Position numbers and translations under genes: made by a program. Below, in pieces: positions 8,108-17,546 of a stretch of DNA of 64,000 nucleotides. The stretch covers positions 94,025-158,024 of the forward strand of contig NZ_JACRSX010000006.1 in assembly GCF_014384985.1 (NCBI RefSeq), in the 5' to 3' direction. The DNA is from Jutongia huaianensis. GTDB taxonomy: Bacteria; Bacillota; Clostridia; Lachnospirales; Lachnospiraceae. Below the pieces are notes generated by a model that was given only the letters and a program-made list of their open reading frames with translations, ran no database searches and was not told the origin of the DNA. Every line of letters starts with the position of its first letter. Positions within the stretch are counted from its first letter, which is position 1.

Positions 8108-9250
8108 TTATTTATTCCAGTTGCGGATAATACGGTAGCCGCCTACCAGCAATGTCGGAAGCAGATAGAACAGGATAAAACCGTATGACAGGTAGGTATA
8201 TCCCTGCTCGATCAATGTTACTACACCGATTCTGGAAAGGATCAGTGCTCCAATCAGTGTCGCCACTGTAACAATACCTCTCTTGGCATCAGTCAGTTTG
8301 GCAGCCCCCTTCTCCTCCAGAGCCACATCAAAACGATCAATGATCATGTGAATACATCCGGTCGCTGTCTCAACCAATGTCCATCCCATAACGATACTAA
8401 ATACCGCCAGAAGCACCGGACCTCCATGTACCGCCTTGATCATTTCCACCCAAGGTGTTGCAACATCTGCACCGACAATAGAAGTATCTCCATAAAAGCA
8501 CATCATTGCGAAATAAGAAAGGAACCACGGAATAACCATCAAAAGACCGGCGATCATACCGGAAATGAACGTCTCTTTCCTCTTGGTCTGACGTGTCAGC
8601 GAAAACATTCCCATAGGAATGGAATTGATATTGTAAGCCACATATAAAATACCTGTATAAATGCACAGAGGAATTGTCACAGAACCATCATACGCACTGG
8701 TATCCATCGTAGAAAATACCTTCGGAATATTGCTTCCCTTATTTACAATAACAAGGATCGTAAATAAAATATAGCCTCCATACAAAAGAATCGTTCCCAC
8801 GGATTCAAACTTTTCGATCAGTTTGGAACCCTTGAAATTCAAAAATCCACAGATCAGCACGATCACAACAGATCCCAGAATATTCGGCATACCTGCCTGT
8901 TCAAAAATACTTCCCGTCGCCGCCGCCATAACCGCGATCAGCAGGATGGCGATCAATACCGTCAGAATATCCATCACCGGCCACAATGGTCCGATCACCT
9001 TCTGGATATAATTCTTGTAATCATACACCTTGTAAATACGGCAGATCTCAAAGGTCAGAAATGCAAAAAGCGCAAACCCGATCCCAATAGTAAGTCCGGC
9101 GATCCATCCCATACTTCCAAACTTTGCTCCATAAGAATAGATCTCACGGCCGGTCGCATAGCCTCCGCCGATCAATACAGACTGCAGCAGCACACCCGGC
9201 AGAACATAGCGGGCATACTTTCCTTCATAAAAATTTTTCAGTTTTCCCAT
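8108..9250 (-). CDS. YkvI-like membrane transporter
   Basis: A 380-residue protein with about ten transmembrane segments and an APC-type start (VLIGGGYATGREIYSYGA). It resembles the Bacillus YkvI family of uncharacterised APC-superfamily transporters. It is the first gene of a two-gene operon with the aminotransferase and is divergent from a LysR regulator. A substrate that is an amino acid or an amino-acid-like acid is inferred from this arrangement only. Confidence 0.75.
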   Translation of the reverse strand: MGKLKNFYEGKYARYVLPGVLLQSVLIGGGYATGREIYSYGAKFGSMGWIAGLTIGIGFALFAFLTFEICRIYKVYDYKNYIQKVIGPLWPVMDILTVLIAILLIAVMAAATGSIFEQAGMPNILGSVVIVLICGFLNFKGSKLIEKFESVGTILLYGGYILFTILVIVNKGSNIPKVFSTMDTSAYDGSVTIPLCIYTGILYVAYNINSIPMGMFSLTRQTKRKETFISGMIAGLLMVIPWFLSYFAMMCFYGDTSIVGADVATPWVEMIKAVHGGPVLLAVFSIVMGWTLVETATGCIHMIIDRFDVALEEKGAAKLTDAKRGIVTVATLIGALILSRIGVVTLIEQGYTYLSYGFILFYLLPTLLVGGYRIIRNWNK

Positions 9251-9285
9251 AATTTTCTCACTTTCTTTCGTAATATCTTTTCTAA

Positions 9286-9315
9286 ATTATAAGACAATTT
9301 TATCTGACTTGCCAA
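9286..9315 (-). promoter_or_regulatory. Promoter of the transporter-aminotransferase operon
   Basis: On the minus strand TTGGCA and TATAAT are separated by 18 bases, with the start codon about 35 bases downstream of the -10 box. It abuts the candidate LysR operator. Confidence 0.7.
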
Positions 9316-9333
9316 TATGATTATCAGATATTA

Positions 9334-9352
9334 TAATAAGTTAATCTTATTA
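9334..9352. promoter_or_regulatory. Candidate LysR operator
   Basis: Perfect inverted repeat taataag-ttaat-cttatta between the divergent transporter and lysR genes. It lies just upstream of the transporter -35 box and ends ~14 bases before the lysR start, as expected for an autoregulatory LysR site. Confidence 0.55.
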
Positions 9353-9366
9353 CAGGGGGCGTATTT

Positions 9367-10278
9367 ATGAATTTAAAACAGTTAGAATATTTTATTGCCG
9401 TGGCAGAATTATTAAGCTTTACAAAAGCCGCCAAAAAATGCTATATCTCCCAGACAGCCATCACGCTGCAGATCCAGTCTCTGGAAAAGCGTCTGGGAGT
9501 TTCGCTGTTTATCCGGGACAAGCATCATGTAGAGCTTACCGCCGCCGGAAAGGTCTATCTCAACGAAGCCCGTGCCATCCTGATCCGTGCTGAGGAGGCT
9601 GCCAAGCTGGCACGTACCGCCTCTGAAGGTGTTACCGGCGAGCTTTCCGTTGGTTTTATCCGTGGTTATGAGCAGAGCCGCTTTTCGGAGACTCTGCGCA
9701 CCTTCCGGGAGGCTTATCCTAATATTTCCCTCCACCTGATCCGCGATAACATGAGCGCCCTGTATCATCATCTGGAAGATAACAGCTGCGATATTGTCCT
9801 GAATCTTTCTCTCGCCGCACAGGGCTACGAGAATATGACACACCGATTTCTCAAGCGTTTTCCTCTGATGGCAGTGCTCTATCCCGGTCATCCTCTGTCC
9901 GGTCACAATCACCTTTCCTATCAGGATCTGGCACAGGAGGATTTTATTATTATGCAGCCCCATGGACGTGCCACAGACGAAGCGGAAGAGGTGCTCCTCT
10001 GCTATAACCGCGGCGGCTTCATTCCTCACATTATCAGCCGTGACCGCGAAGTACAGACCGTACTTCTAGAGGTCTCTGCCGGCTTCGGCATCGCAATTCT
10101 GCCGGAATATGCCGTCCGCTACTACTACAACGCCCGAAATCTCATTATTCTTCCTTTGCTGCGAAGCGATGGCACACCGGAGGAGGTGGATTTTGAGATT
10201 ATCTGGAAAACAGAAAACAGCAATCCTTCCATCGAAAAACTGCTGCAGTGGATGGAAACCCACGATTATACGGAATAG
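9367..10278 (+). CDS. LysR-family transcriptional regulator
   Basis: A 303-residue protein with the N-terminal winged helix-turn-helix (MNLKQLEYFIAVAELLSFTK; AITLQIQSLEKRLGVSLF) and a C-terminal periplasmic-binding-like effector domain from ~90 onward (GELSVGFIRGYEQS). CAGGGGG precedes the ATG. Being divergent from the transporter-aminotransferase operon with an inverted repeat between them, it most likely controls that operon in response to its substrate. Confidence 0.93.
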   Translation: MNLKQLEYFIAVAELLSFTKAAKKCYISQTAITLQIQSLEKRLGVSLFIRDKHHVELTAAGKVYLNEARAILIRAEEAAKLARTASEGVTGELSVGFIRGYEQSRFSETLRTFREAYPNISLHLIRDNMSALYHHLEDNSCDIVLNLSLAAQGYENMTHRFLKRFPLMAVLYPGHPLSGHNHLSYQDLAQEDFIIMQPHGRATDEAEEVLLCYNRGGFIPHIISRDREVQTVLLEVSAGFGIAILPEYAVRYYYNARNLIILPLLRSDGTPEEVDFEIIWKTENSNPSIEKLLQWMETHDYTE

Positions 10279-10348
10279 ACACCGGAAACGCTTTTCCCGC
10301 TTCTCTCCGGACTGCTCTGCCGCAGGAGGATCTGCTGTGATCTTCTCA

Positions 10349-11785
10349 CTACGGCTTCGGACGGATCACTTCAAAAGCCCCATACAGATCTAAAGTTCCA
10401 TAGCCCCACTCCTCATTTGGAAATGCTCTGCCCGACCGGTTTGCTCCGCGGATCAGATATTTCTGAACTCCCACACTATCCATATTGATATCATTTTCTC
10501 TGACAATCCCCCATTCTGCCAGCAATACTGCCGCTCCTGCCGTGACCGCAGCCGCCGCACTGGAGCCGGTCCGGTAACCGTAGCGCGGTGTGGCATCTCC
10601 TGCAGAAATCATGACATTTCCCTGTCTCGGCAGGGGACCAAAAATATTGATGCCCGGTGCCGCAATGTCTGGCACGACTTCTCCCCGCCAGTTATAGCCG
10701 CGGCTTGCATCCGCCACCACGCTGCGGTTCGCTCCATCATAATCAGAAACAGCAATGATCTGGGAATTATTCGCAGGATCACATATGGTAATGTTAGGAT
10801 CCGGACGCAGAAAATATGTCCCCTGCCGGATAAAATCCCGGATTGGAAGCCACATATCGAACTGCAGCGGAATGTCCGTCTCATTAAATACCCGAATGCG
10901 CCAGATGCCCTCCTCCGGTCCAAAAAAACGGATACGGACACATTCATCCCCGCTTTCAAAGGACACCAGAAGATAATCAATATAAACCACAGTCTTCTCC
11001 AGCAGGAATCGGATCACCTGGCGTTCCCCGACTCTGGCATATGTCCTGCCACTGTATTCGCCACCGGGAGAGATCAGCCCCACCGAACAAAGCCCCGGAG
11101 CCTTGCACCACAGCTCTGTGGTGAATCCATCCTCCCGGCTGCCCACCCGGAGCTCCACATCTGTCTCCTGCCTTGCCCCCAGTTCCTCCTGATGAAAATG
11201 ATGGGATGTATTTCCTTCATTGCCGCATGCCGCCACCACGATAAATCCCCGCAGATTCCCGTAGGACTGTAAAACCTCGCCCAGGGCCCCGCCCCGGTAA
11301 TGACTCCCCAGACTGGTTCCCATTCCGATGCATACCACCATAGGCCTTCTTCTCCGGTATGCAATTCTCGCCAGGTAACGCACCCCCAGCATAATATCGT
11401 TTTCCATATAACAGGGCACATCCCCTGTAATTCCATAATATTCCCGAATATTTTCTTTGGCCTCCTTGCATTTGACCACCACAAGCTCCGACAGAGGGGC
11501 AATCCCCGAAAACTCTCTCTCCACATCCTCATTGCCGCATGCCACTCCCGCCAGAAAGGTGCCATGTCCTTCGGTATCCCTGCTTGGTACGATATCAAAA
11601 GGATTCTCCGCCTGTAATGCCCGGTTAATAGCTTTCCTTGCGTATTCCGTCCCATAGGAAAGCTCCTCCGGAAGATTTCCTTCCTGTCCGGAATCCGGGA
11701 CATACGGTATACTCTGATCCCAGATGGAATAGATCCGGCTGCTTCCATCGGCATTCAAAAAAGAGGGGTGTGTGTAATCAATCCC
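10349..11785 (-). pseudogene. C-terminal three quarters of a CspB-like subtilisin protease (interrupted gene)
   Basis: The frame matches the clostridial CspB-like S8 family from just after the catalytic Asp: GIDYTHPSFLNADGSSRIYS, catalytic His in EGHGTFLAGVACG, oxyanion Asn in VVAACGNEGN, a jelly-roll-like insert, and Ser in GYRTGSSAAAAVTAG. The Asp motif is absent; it lies 5.3 kb away at the end of the fragment at 17038-17370. In-frame DNA runs upstream only to a TAA at 11798-11800. A TTG at 11758 could allow translation of this part, but without the Asp it would not be an active protease. CspB-like proteins act in spore germination or stress proteolysis. Confidence 0.9.
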
Positions 11786-11809
11786 CTCTGGTGTGTGTTA
11801 AAACAAAAA

Positions 11810-11833
11810 AGGGCAAAACCAGCGTTTTGCCCT
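11810..11833 (-). terminator. Hairpin terminator inside the insertion end
   Basis: Perfect 10-bp stem agggcaaaac-cagc-gttttgccct. On the minus strand it is followed by TTTTTTG. It is a near-duplicate of the hairpin at 11901-11925, and a small hairpin agaattgc-ttc-gcaattct lies between them at 11837-11855. These three hairpins fill the gap between the transglutaminase stop and the protease remnant. Confidence 0.7.
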
Positions 11834-11900
11834 CCAAGAATTGCTTCGCAATTCTCGTTGGCTTCCCTCTACGCTACGAGCATTTTCCTATACACCAAAA

Positions 11901-11925
11901 AAGGCAAAACCTGCGTCTTGCCCTT
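11901..11925 (-). terminator. Terminator directly after the transglutaminase gene
   Basis: On the minus strand aagggcaagac-gcag-gttttgcctt is followed by TTTTGG, only a few bases past the transglutaminase stop at 11930. It is the likely end of the MoxR/DUF58/transglutaminase transcript. Confidence 0.65.
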
Positions 11926-11929
11926 TTAT

Positions 11930-14728
11930 CTATTTCCGCTGCCAGCCCCGGATCACAACCGCATAAATTCTTCTCCGGGTCTTTGCCGAAGAAACCGCCC
12001 CCCGTTTAACACCACGGATCAGACGGACACATTCCCGAATCTCTTCCTTCGTACCACTCTCCCTGTCAAAGCGTGCTTTCTCCAACTGACGATAATACTT
12101 CTCAATCAATCCATCCTCCAGACCCTTCGGATAGATCTGTCCCAAAAGTCGGATATATTCCTGATCTGTCATCTGTCCCGGTCTGCCGAAGCCACAGCAG
12201 TGAAGCATCTGTTCCAGCTGCCGGTTCATCTCCAGCAGATATGCCCCTGCTCCATGGCATCTTTTCAGACGGCGTCTCCTGTGAAGCCGCTGGCTGTACC
12301 AGAGCAGCCAGATTACAAATACGATTGCCGCAGCGACCGTTGTTTTTATAAGAACAGCCCTAAGCTCCGGCGAAATCACATCCGGATGCTTTGTCTGTTT
12401 TTCCCCGCCGCCGGCATCCGAAGTGGCATCACCGTTTCCTTTTCCGTTTTCAGAAAGATCACCGGAATCATCCGGAAGGTCTGTCTCCTGTGGTTTGTCC
12501 GTTTTTTTCGGTTTCCTGGTCACTTCCGGCTCTGCTGTATCGGAAGCCGCCTTTTGTGTACTCTCCGGATCATCTTGCAAAAACGCATCATCCCCATCCG
12601 TATCATTTTTATTTAACGACGGATCCTGATTATTATTCAGACCACCAGACGAAGAACCTGTGACCCTTGCTGCTCCCGGCGTCATATCCGCCACGATCCA
12701 GCCTGCACCTAAGCTATAAACCTCCGTCCACGCATGGGCTTCCAGATCCGGCACCTTTGCCGTATAGGTTCCATCCCCATTGTCCACAAAATCGGACGCT
12801 GGCACACGATATCCCGATACATATCGCGCAGGTACCCCCATAGCACGAAACAGCACTGCTCCGGCAGTAGCATAATGTTCACAATATCCTTTCCTCTGTA
12901 CGAAAAGAAAATTTTCCACATAGTCCGTTCCGATTTCTTTCATCTTTAACTGCTGGCTGTACTCTGTAATCTGTCCAAGATAACTTCGCAGATCATCAAT
13001 AACAGCACTGGCTGTTGAAGTATAAAACGATTCATCTGTACTGCTTGTCAAAGTAACATAATTGTATTTCAGAATTTTCTTTGCAAGCGCCTTTGTTTTA
13101 GAAAGTCCCATCTGAGGAAGCTGCAGATCCTCATTCATAATATACTGATAATATCTTCCAAGATTCCGGTCTGAAACCTGTATATAATTGCTTGATCCTC
13201 CGATCAGCGGGTTATCAGCATCCCCCGTAGTTACTTTTCTTACTTTGTAAGATCCGTCTTCCATATTATAAAAAAGCATATCTCCACTGTTGAGTGTACC
13301 ATCCGGGCTGTCCTCGTCACCCTGTTCATAATATGGGACATATCCTTTCTGGAGCAGGTCCGCATTTCCCATCATATATGAGGTTTCCCTGTCTGTCTTC
13401 TGCGTTGTGATCTCATAGCTTTTAACATCATCACTTCGACGGAATCCCCTGTCGTGATCCAGCATCAGAGTTCCCATAGATTTATTGCTTAGTTTCGAGT
13501 AATACGGAAAATAAGCAAAGGTCGTATTATTGTCCTTTGCATATTCTATTTTCATTGTAGCTGCATTTTTCTTTCCCAGCTTCTCGGAATTTTCTAACAC
13601 ATCATCAAGGGATTTGTCACTCTTATTAACAACGGAATACACCTGATACTCCGTATAATCCTGTGTAAAAAGCTGATAACATTTCTCCGAATCAAAATAA
13701 CTGTCGAGCTTATCCTTCCTTGGATTACTCCATTTACCGTTTTCGTATTTGGTACCGATAAAGCCCCGCAGATAAATATCTTCCTCCGGTTTCTCGTCCA
13801 TCGTAATGGTCAGCACCGTTTTCCCTGTGTAATTCGGAGAAGAATTGGTCATAATTCCCGGCTGCTCAACCCCCAGCAGATCCTGCAGCTTCTGTACCAG
13901 CTTTACGCCAAAATCCGTAATTTCGCTTTCTGCCTTATGCTGCACTTTTAAAAGCTTTTCCTCTCCCTGTAACGCTTTATCCTTCGTGGCTATGGAAACT
14001 CTGGCTCCCACGCCGAAAATGGCCAGTATGCACATAAGCATCGCCGGATAAAACAGCCAGTGACGCACCCCGGCCACACTGATCTGACGAAAATGTCTGG
14101 AGCCGCCCTTATGATGCCCGTCTACGCACATCTGCACCCCCAAAATACCTGCCATTAACAGGATCATCGCCGGAATCGTTGGTGTCTTTCCCAAAAGCAG
14201 CCCCGCTGCCACCAGCAGTGCCGGTGGCAGTGTTCCCAGAAACATTCCGTGACGGTGCACAAAGGCTCTGGACATCAGAAGTCCCGACAACAGCTCCAGA
14301 TCCAGCAAAAGCCAGGTTCCACTGGCTCCGTGACGAGATGCTTCATAGGGATTAAATGCTCCCTTCATCTGATAGTAATACACACTCTGCCGATATGCCA
14401 CCGCATCCCGCAATGTCACGAAATCCTTCTGCAAGTGTCCCATATATCGGATAGACAAAATCCCCCATACAAGCAATGTAAGCATCAAAAGAAAAGCGGC
14501 TGCCGGATATTTGATCACCGGTATTTTGAAACGATATTTCACGCGGTATTCTATCCGGCGAAATGGTGCTGCCGCCAGAAAGGAAAACCACAGTGATGCC
14601 ACAGCCAGTGCCACCGCAAATTTATATAAACTTCCTGCTTTCAGGAATGCAGAATACACACAGAGATGCATTCCAAAAAGCAGCATGAAAAGACAGATCC
14701 CCTGCATAATAAACGGTTTTCTTTTCAC
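11930..14728 (-). CDS. Membrane transglutaminase-like protein (TgpA-type)
   Basis: About 932 residues from a GTG at 14728 (GGGGGAT six bases upstream). There are about five N-terminal transmembrane segments, an extracytoplasmic domain, a transglutaminase core with Cys in VQRKGYCEHYATAGAVLFRA, His in LEAHAWTEVY and Asp in WIVADMTPG, a Thr/Pro/Asp-rich linker (ESTQKAASDTAEPEVTRKPK), a last transmembrane helix near 800-825 and a cytosolic DUF4129-like tail. With MoxR and DUF58 this is the common three-gene ATPase/DUF58/transglutaminase operon, role unsettled. The frame continues 43 codons further upstream, but that part is a translated 80-bp tandem repeat, so the later start is preferred. Confidence 0.85.
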   Translation of the reverse strand: MKRKPFIMQGICLFMLLFGMHLCVYSAFLKAGSLYKFAVALAVASLWFSFLAAAPFRRIEYRVKYRFKIPVIKYPAAAFLLMLTLLVWGILSIRYMGHLQKDFVTLRDAVAYRQSVYYYQMKGAFNPYEASRHGASGTWLLLDLELLSGLLMSRAFVHRHGMFLGTLPPALLVAAGLLLGKTPTIPAMILLMAGILGVQMCVDGHHKGGSRHFRQISVAGVRHWLFYPAMLMCILAIFGVGARVSIATKDKALQGEEKLLKVQHKAESEITDFGVKLVQKLQDLLGVEQPGIMTNSSPNYTGKTVLTITMDEKPEEDIYLRGFIGTKYENGKWSNPRKDKLDSYFDSEKCYQLFTQDYTEYQVYSVVNKSDKSLDDVLENSEKLGKKNAATMKIEYAKDNNTTFAYFPYYSKLSNKSMGTLMLDHDRGFRRSDDVKSYEITTQKTDRETSYMMGNADLLQKGYVPYYEQGDEDSPDGTLNSGDMLFYNMEDGSYKVRKVTTGDADNPLIGGSSNYIQVSDRNLGRYYQYIMNEDLQLPQMGLSKTKALAKKILKYNYVTLTSSTDESFYTSTASAVIDDLRSYLGQITEYSQQLKMKEIGTDYVENFLFVQRKGYCEHYATAGAVLFRAMGVPARYVSGYRVPASDFVDNGDGTYTAKVPDLEAHAWTEVYSLGAGWIVADMTPGAARVTGSSSGGLNNNQDPSLNKNDTDGDDAFLQDDPESTQKAASDTAEPEVTRKPKKTDKPQETDLPDDSGDLSENGKGNGDATSDAGGGEKQTKHPDVISPELRAVLIKTTVAAAIVFVIWLLWYSQRLHRRRRLKRCHGAGAYLLEMNRQLEQMLHCCGFGRPGQMTDQEYIRLLGQIYPKGLEDGLIEKYYRQLEKARFDRESGTKEEIRECVRLIRGVKRGAVSSAKTRRRIYAVVIRGWQRK

Positions 14729-14737
14729 AGTAATCCC

Positions 14738-14901
14738 CCATTTCTTTCTCAACTCGCAAACTTTGGGCCGCAGGCACAAATTTGCCGTGCGAAAAATTTT
14801 ATTTTTCGCACTATCCTCCATTTCTTTCTCAGCCTGCAAATTTGGAGCCGCAGGCACAAATTTGCCGTATGAAAAAACTTAGATATATGGTTTTTTCATA
14901 C
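14738..14901 (-). repeat. Tandem ~80-bp repeat between DUF58 and transglutaminase genes
   Basis: Two copies with a period of 80 bases (14738-14817 and 14818-14901) share ccatttctttctc and gccgcaggcacaaatttgcc. Each ends in its own hairpin: gtgcgaaaaa/tttttcgcac at 14787-14811 and gtatgaaaaaac/gttttttcatac at 14867-14901. Each copy carries a Shine-Dalgarno-like AGAAATGG(A/G)GG on the minus strand; the inner one serves the transglutaminase start. Confidence 0.75.
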
Positions 14902-16064
14902 TATACCACAAGCTCCTTTGCTCCCAGCTGGCGTTCAATATCCGAAACATCACCGCTGTAACGTGCTTCTACCTCACCGTTTTTCTTTAGTGTCAGTTCC
15001 GTGGTCAGCTCCAGACAGGTGACCCCCGGTGTTTCATGATACTTCTGACGATACAGCTCTTGCAGATCTTTTTTGTCGTGATATACCGAAAGCTGTCCCA
15101 GTTGAAACAACATCTCAAATATATTTTCCTCATTTTCAATACGATATCTGCAAACGTCACCTTTCCGGCTGTCAAACCATATCACATGATGACGGCATCC
15201 TTCTACAACCATAGAATGGCTGACCGACGCCAGAATCTGCAGATAACTGTCTCTTTGTGTTTCGTCTTTTCTACGATGTACGGCCGCCGGCTGATAGAGA
15301 TCCAGATAGAAGTCCACAGGGCACCCCAAGGGCATGGACTGCTCCCTCACCATCATTTCCTCTGTCTTGGCCGACAGCTTCCAGTGAATACTCCTCAGCT
15401 TGTCCCCCGGCTGATAATCCCGGATCTGGAACACCTCGGATGGATCGTCTCCTCCCCGTTCTTTGGAATGTTCCTCACTTTCCCCGGCAAAATCACGGCT
15501 CTGGCGGCTCACCATCACCGGTACCTCGCTGATCCTCGGCAGGACCAGCAGCGTCTCCGGTTCCAATGCTTTCCAGTATTTTGCAGACAACGGAAGCGCC
15601 ACAAGTCCCAGAAAATCATAGCACCAGACCCTGCTAATCTCCATCCGGATACTGCCTACACATCTGCTCTGATACTCTGCCTTGATCTTCGCTGTCTTTT
15701 TGCTGCCTGCCAATGCTGTATAAAACCAGGTTTTCTCATCCTTCTGTCCCATAGGCAGCTTTCCCTTTACCTGCACAGCCACCCTGCCGCCAATCGGGAA
15801 TCCCCCGGTAGTCACATGCAGCATTACCGGCGTTTTCTGTCCCTGCTCCACCACCGGGATCGGCAGTTCCATACGAATACTCGTATGACGCACCGCCGGA
15901 ATCAATGTCAGCAGCAAAAAAACAGGAAGTGCAAGTTCGACATAAAACAGCATTAAAAAACTGGTACTTCCGTAAAGCACAGCCGTATATATCGTTGCTG
16001 CGATCACGATCAAATAGGTAATTAATCTTTTCACGTTAATAACCAGACCTTTCCCACTCGCCAC
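14901..16064 (-). CDS. DUF58 domain protein
   Basis: A 387-residue protein with two N-terminal membrane helices and the DUF58 signature near residues 215-240 (IRDYQPGDKLRSIHWKLSAK), the start of a von Willebrand A-like fold. It normally works with a MoxR AAA ATPase, which is directly upstream. The GTG at 16064 overlaps the moxR stop by one base; a second GTG at 16034 is an alternative. Neither has a strong ribosome binding site, which fits coupling to moxR. The stop falls inside the hairpin of the tandem repeat downstream. Confidence 0.9.
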   Translation of the reverse strand: MASGKGLVINVKRLITYLIVIAATIYTAVLYGSTSFLMLFYVELALPVFLLLTLIPAVRHTSIRMELPIPVVEQGQKTPVMLHVTTGGFPIGGRVAVQVKGKLPMGQKDEKTWFYTALAGSKKTAKIKAEYQSRCVGSIRMEISRVWCYDFLGLVALPLSAKYWKALEPETLLVLPRISEVPVMVSRQSRDFAGESEEHSKERGGDDPSEVFQIRDYQPGDKLRSIHWKLSAKTEEMMVREQSMPLGCPVDFYLDLYQPAAVHRRKDETQRDSYLQILASVSHSMVVEGCRHHVIWFDSRKGDVCRYRIENEENIFEMLFQLGQLSVYHDKKDLQELYRQKYHETPGVTCLELTTELTLKKNGEVEARYSGDVSDIERQLGAKELVV

Positions 16065-17011
16065 TATTTTCTTACTTTTGGCGTCCGAACACTTTCCATA
16101 ATCTGCCCCAATACCGTATCTGTAGTAACATGACCTACACGCGCCTTGGAATTTAATACCAGACGATGACCTGCTACCGCCGGAAATACCTCTGTCACAT
16201 CATTTGGCACAACAAAATCACGGCCGGATAAAAATGCGGCTGCCTTTGCCATCTTTGCCAATGCGATAGTTCCACGGGGACTCATCCCCAGCTCCACAAG
16301 AGAATTCTCTCTTGTCGCTCTTGCCAGATCAACAATATACGCATAAATCTCATCGTGAAGAAAAACATTCTCCACCTCTGCCTGTATCATAGTCAGCTCC
16401 TGTGCCGGAATCACTCCCTGCACATCACTCAGCTGCATTCCATTACTTCTGCCTTTGGCAATGGCAATCTCATTCTCTGCATCCGGATATCCCATGGTCA
16501 TACAGATCATAAAACGATCCAGCTGGGACTCCGGCAAAAGCTGTGTTCCAACACTTCCCACCGGATTCTCTGTGGCAATTACCACGAAAGGCTCCGGCAC
16601 GCGCCTTGTCACACCATCCACTGTGACATTCCCCTCTTCCATAACCTCCAGCAATGCCGACTGTGTCTTTGGGGAAGTACGGTTGATCTCATCTGCCAGA
16701 AACAGATTGCACATGATCGCTCCCGGCTGATAAACAAAGGCTCCCTGCGCCTTATCGTACATAGAAAATCCCAAAATATCTGCCGGCAGTACATCCGGTG
16801 TAAACTGCATACGATGGCTGTCCATCTCCATAGCACCTGCAAATGCCATAGCAAGTGTTGTTTTTCCTACACCGGGAATATCATCGATCAGAATATGTCC
16901 CCCTGCCAAAATTGCAGACATGGCAAGCTTGACACATTCATCCTTACCGATCACTACCTTTTTTACCTCATTCATTACTGCATATGCTTCCTGAAAATAT
17001 CTCTCGTCCAT
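16064..17011 (-). CDS. MoxR-family AAA ATPase
   Basis: About 315 residues from the ATG at 17011 (MDERYFQEAYAVMNEVKKVV). It shows Walker A GVGKTT, Walker B LFLADEINR, sensor 1 VIATENP and the arginine-finger region LPESQLDRFMI. The in-frame DNA upstream of 17011 is the interrupted protease read in another frame, so it is not counted. The start lies 27 bases after the protease-fragment stop at 17038-17040 and has only a weak ribosome binding site. It is the first gene of the MoxR/DUF58/transglutaminase set, a probable chaperone-like module for assembling or activating a partner. Confidence 0.93.
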   Translation of the reverse strand: MDERYFQEAYAVMNEVKKVVIGKDECVKLAMSAILAGGHILIDDIPGVGKTTLAMAFAGAMEMDSHRMQFTPDVLPADILGFSMYDKAQGAFVYQPGAIMCNLFLADEINRTSPKTQSALLEVMEEGNVTVDGVTRRVPEPFVVIATENPVGSVGTQLLPESQLDRFMICMTMGYPDAENEIAIAKGRSNGMQLSDVQGVIPAQELTMIQAEVENVFLHDEIYAYIVDLARATRENSLVELGMSPRGTIALAKMAKAAAFLSGRDFVVPNDVTEVFPAVAGHRLVLNSKARVGHVTTDTVLGQIMESVRTPKVRK

Positions 17012-17037
17012 TAATTTAACACCAACCCTTTCTCCGT

Positions 17038-17370
17038 TTATCGAACTCCAGCCCCCGTATCTATAATCCCGAACATTACACCCTGTCCGAAAAGCTCCAG
17101 ACGCGGCTGTCTGCGAGCCATGGCAATCCCTGTTTCCTCCAGCATCTGCGCAGAGCTTAAAAGACCAAAACATCTGGGGATCTCCAATTCTGCATTCCGA
17201 CGGTTGCTGTCCACCTGCGCTCCCTCCAGATATACAATCGCGAACCGGGAGCTTACCAGCTGATAGCACTCTGTTTCATACTGTTCCGGCACCAGCTCCG
17301 GCCGGTTGCCGTACTCCACAATATAGTCCTCATACTCTTCAGAATAAATTTTGTCCTGACAATCCAACAC
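17038..17370 (-). pseudogene. N-terminal fragment of the CspB-like subtilisin protease
   Basis: A 110-residue frame from a GTG at 17370 (GGGAGGG just upstream). It reads as the prodomain/N-terminal region of clostridial CspB-like proteases (KIYSEEYEDYIVEYGNRPEL) and reaches the catalytic Asp in GQGVMFGIIDTG, then adds AGVR and stops. The continuation, IDYTHPSFLNADG, is found in the same orientation at 11785. The two halves bracket the MoxR/DUF58/transglutaminase genes exactly, so those genes were inserted into this one. Confidence 0.88.
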
Positions 17371-17391
17371 ATTCCCTCCCGGATTAAACTG

Positions 17392-17500
17392 ATGCCACGG
17401 ATTGCTCCATTGCCATGCAATTTCCGCAATCCTGCAAACACCTGTGATCCCGCATATTTGCAGGCAAATCTGCTTCCTGCCGGTGTTTCACCCTTACATC
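17392..17500 (-). repeat. Dispersed palindromic element, copy 2
   Basis: The most complete copy. On the minus strand it runs GATGTAAGGGT, a nested palindrome (outer arms AAACACC/GGTGTTT, inner GCATATTTGC/GCAAATCTGC with one mismatch), then a 46-base tail beginning TTGCAGGATTGCGGAAATTG. The tail matches 52118-52163 at 37 of 46 positions; the palindrome matches 678-740 at 52 of 63. It ends 22 bases before the start of the protease fragment. Confidence 0.75.
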
Positions 17501-17546
17501 ATTATCTTATGCAAAAGCCTCATATCCCGTGACGGAATATAATGTC

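Noticed and set aside
11768..12616. Plus-strand 282-residue frame
   Set aside because: Antisense to the C-terminal part of the transglutaminase gene, with no domain and no start context.
17041..17269. N-terminal extension of the MoxR frame up to 17269
   Set aside because: It reads the protease fragment in another frame and has no MoxR homology; the ATG at 17011 starts the conserved domain.
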